Assembly (NCBI GenBank): GCA_945861295.1
Contig: CAMAUF010000106.1
Span: 1 to 7,178 of the forward strand
Length of the DNA stretch: 7,178 bases
Reading direction: 5' to 3'
From: a bacterium
GTDB taxonomy: Bacteria; Chloroflexota; Dehalococcoidia; Tepidiformales; Tepidiformaceae
Shown one piece after another: positions 5,337 through 7,178 of the stretch. Under the pieces are notes generated by a model. That model was not told the origin of the DNA and ran no database searches. It saw only the letters and a program-made list of their open reading frames with translations. How positions within the stretch are numbered: position 1 is the first letter of the stretch; each line of letters opens with the position of its first letter. The translations under genes were made by a program, and so were the position numbers.

Positions 5337-7178
5337 ATGCCATTCTTGGCCGAGTCCGCAGCACAAGTCCCGAGCATCGATGAAGCGGTGCTGTGGGCGA
5401 TTATCGCGAGCCCCTTGGTCGCCTGGGGGGTCATCGTCGCGTATGCGCGGAAGATTCCGCAGCTCGCCGGCTGGCTTGCCGCGGCGGGCGTCGGCATAGC
5501 GATGCTCCTGGCGTATGTGACGCTGTTCAATGTCATCGATGCCGACGGCCACGTGGCCATCCACACGCACGAGTGGTTCCGGACAGGCACGGGCGAAGGC
5601 GCGCTCGTCGTCAACCTCGGTGTCCGTATCGACGGACTGTCAGCGATCATGCTCGTGGTCGTGACGACGGTCGCCTTCCTGGTCCAGATCTATTCACAAG
5701 GCTACATGAAGGGCGATGCTGGTTACAGCCGCTACTTCGCGCACATGTGCCTGTTTACGATGTCGATGCTCGGCCTTGTTCTGGCCGATAACCTCTTCAT
5801 GATCTTCATCTTCTGGGAATTGGTCGGCCTTTGCAGCTACCTGCTGATCGGCTTCTGGTTCCACAAACCGAGCGCCGCGGCGGCGGCTAAGAAAGCGTTC
5901 ATTGTCACGCGCATCGGCGACCTTGGTTTGTTGGCGGCGGTCCTGCTCGTGTGGACGCGGCACGGCGACTTCGATGTCGCTTCGATTCAGGAATGGGCCC
6001 ACGACCCCGGGACGAGCGGGTACATCGTCACGCTCTTTGCGCTTGGCCTGTTCGCTGGCGCGGCCGGCAAGAGCGCCCAGTTCCCGCTCCAGGTCTGGCT
6101 GCCGGACGCGATGGAGGGCCCGACGCCCGTTTCAGCCCTGATTCATGCCGCGACGATGGTGGCGGCCGGCGTCTATCTCATGGCCCGCTTTTTTCCGGTC
6201 CTCGAGGCGTCACCCGATGCCCGCGAAATCGTCGCCTGGATCGGCGCGGCGACGGCCCTGATCGCCGCCAGCATCGCTCTTGTCCAAACCGACGTGAAAC
6301 GCGTGCTCGCCTACTCCACCATCAGTCAGCTCGGCTACATGATGCTCGGGCTCGGCGTGCTTGGGTATGTCGCCGCCATCTTCCACTTGTTCACGCACGC
6401 GTTCTTCAAGGCGCTCCTCTTCCTCGGCAGCGGTTCCGTCAACCACGCAACGAACACGTTTGACATGCGGCTCATGGGCGGACTGCGTAAGTACATGCCG
6501 ATCACGTTCTGGACGTTTGTTGTGGGCTCTCTGAGCTTGGCCGGCGTCTTCCCGTTGGCCGGGTTCTGGTCGAAAGACGAGATCTTGTTGGACGCCTGGC
6601 GCGAGAACCGCGCGCTCTGGTTCGCGGCCTTCGCGGTCGCGTTCATGACGGCGTTTTACATGTTCCGGGCGATCTTCCTTACCTTCTTCGGCGAGTACAA
6701 GGGCGGCCAACCGGTCGACCATCACGACCCGGACAACCACTTCCACGGCGACCCCAAGCATCCGCACGAGTCCCCTTGGACGATGAAGCTTCCGCTGCTG
6801 ATTCTGGTCGTGCCGGCTGTGGCCGCGGGCGCGGTGGCCTTCGACCATTGGGTGCGCGACTTCCTCAATGCGGCCTTGCCGGAGCACGAGATCCACGGCA
6901 GCAGCTTCGAGTGGGGCATCGCGATCAGTTCGTTGGCCGTGGCGGTGGCTGGCATCGGTCTCGCCTATGCCATGTACATGAAGCCCTGGTTGTCGCCGCG
7001 TTCGATCCGCAACGGCTTCGGTCCGTTTACGGCTCTTTTCCAGAACAAGTGGTACATGGATCGGTTGTACGAGGACTTCTTCGTGAAGATCGTCATGCAA
7101 CGTTGGTGGAACCGGCTGCTGGAGTTGACCGACCGCTATGTGGTCGATGGGGTCGTCAATGGCGCCGGCCGGGCGACT
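5337..7178 (+). CDS. nuoL: NADH-quinone oxidoreductase (complex I) subunit L, C-terminus cut by the window edge
   Basis: NuoL is the distal antiporter-like proton-pumping subunit, related to MrpA/D, and carries the long lateral helix. From ATG 5337 the frame is open for 614 residues to the window edge. Essential residues are in place: E161 in FWELVGLCSYLL, D195 in TRIGDLG, K245 in AGKSAQFPLQVWLPDAMEGPTPVSALIHAATMVAAGVYL with H270, H350/H354 and K358 in HLFTHAFFKALLF, and K413 in FWSKDEIL. They sit about 16 residues later than in E. coli NuoL because of a longer N-terminus. Residues 462-477 form a cytoplasmic loop with six His, followed by ESP, a common NuoL feature. The visible C-terminus (NKWYMDRLYEDFF onward) enters the lateral-helix region, so the last helix is missing. 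GGAAG (5323-5327) lies nine bases before the start. nuoM and nuoN would be expected beyond the edge. Confidence 0.96.
   Translation, partial: MPFLAESAAQVPSIDEAVLWAIIASPLVAWGVIVAYARKIPQLAGWLAAAGVGIAMLLAYVTLFNVIDADGHVAIHTHEWFRTGTGEGALVVNLGVRIDGLSAIMLVVVTTVAFLVQIYSQGYMKGDAGYSRYFAHMCLFTMSMLGLVLADNLFMIFIFWELVGLCSYLLIGFWFHKPSAAAAAKKAFIVTRIGDLGLLAAVLLVWTRHGDFDVASIQEWAHDPGTSGYIVTLFALGLFAGAAGKSAQFPLQVWLPDAMEGPTPVSALIHAATMVAAGVYLMARFFPVLEASPDAREIVAWIGAATALIAASIALVQTDVKRVLAYSTISQLGYMMLGLGVLGYVAAIFHLFTHAFFKALLFLGSGSVNHATNTFDMRLMGGLRKYMPITFWTFVVGSLSLAGVFPLAGFWSKDEILLDAWRENRALWFAAFAVAFMTAFYMFRAIFLTFFGEYKGGQPVDHHDPDNHFHGDPKHPHESPWTMKLPLLILVVPAVAAGAVAFDHWVRDFLNAALPEHEIHGSSFEWGIAISSLAVAVAGIGLAYAMYMKPWLSPRSIRNGFGPFTALFQNKWYMDRLYEDFFVKIVMQRWWNRLLELTDRYVVDGVVNGAGRAT

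Noticed and set aside
6718..6772. His-rich stretch in NuoL as a possible special metal-binding site
   Set aside because: His-rich loops before ESP are common at this position in NuoL, so it is not distinctive.
6210..7100. 296-aa minus-strand ORF opposite nuoL
   Set aside because: Antisense shadow of the well-conserved NuoL frame.
988..7178. Alternative identity as a membrane-bound hydrogenase (Hyc/Ech) or Mrp antiporter
   Set aside because: NuoA, NuoK and NuoJ are complex I forms, and NuoD has the quinone-site histidines and no NiFe cysteine pairs.

Overview
The window holds the front part of a respiratory complex I (proton-pumping NADH:quinone oxidoreductase-type) operon on the + strand, preceded by a divergently transcribed, partial amidohydrolase gene on the - strand. 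The DNA is GC-rich, genes are packed with stop/start overlaps of 1-4 bases, and all reading frames share one codon style, so this looks like a continuous piece of one bacterial chromosome. The NuoD N-terminus, the long NuoH, and a neighbouring ACMSD-like amidohydrolase together suggest an uncultured Chloroflexota (Dehalococcoidia/SAR202-like) bacterium. This assignment is an inference; other GC-rich uncultured phyla remain possible.

Layout: 1-746 (-) is the N-terminal 248 residues of an amidohydrolase-2/ACMSD-type TIM-barrel protein, running off the left edge. 747-987 is the divergent intergenic region. It has a good sigma70-type promoter candidate for the amidohydrolase, a perfect 17-base palindrome and an 8-bp-arm inverted repeat, but no convincing promoter for the + strand. 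From 988 onward comes nuoA - nuoC - nuoD - nuoH - nuoJ - nuoK - a 65-aa unknown ORF - nuoL, the last running off the right edge. There is no tRNA, rRNA, CRISPR array, transposon or intrinsic terminator that I can support.

How the genes work together: NuoC and NuoD form part of the peripheral quinone-reducing arm. NuoH and NuoA link it to the membrane and close the quinone cavity. NuoJ, NuoK and NuoL carry the membrane charge relay that pumps protons. The key residues of NuoA, D, H, J, K and L appear intact, so the operon looks functional.

The main oddity is what is missing. The usual order is A-B-C-D-(E-F-G)-H-I-J-K-L-M-N. Here B, E, F, G and I are all absent, and these are exactly the iron-sulfur/flavin subunits. 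The junctions where they should sit are tight overlaps, not scars. The second oddity is the small soluble ORF between nuoK and nuoL. The electron donor of this complex cannot be read from this window.
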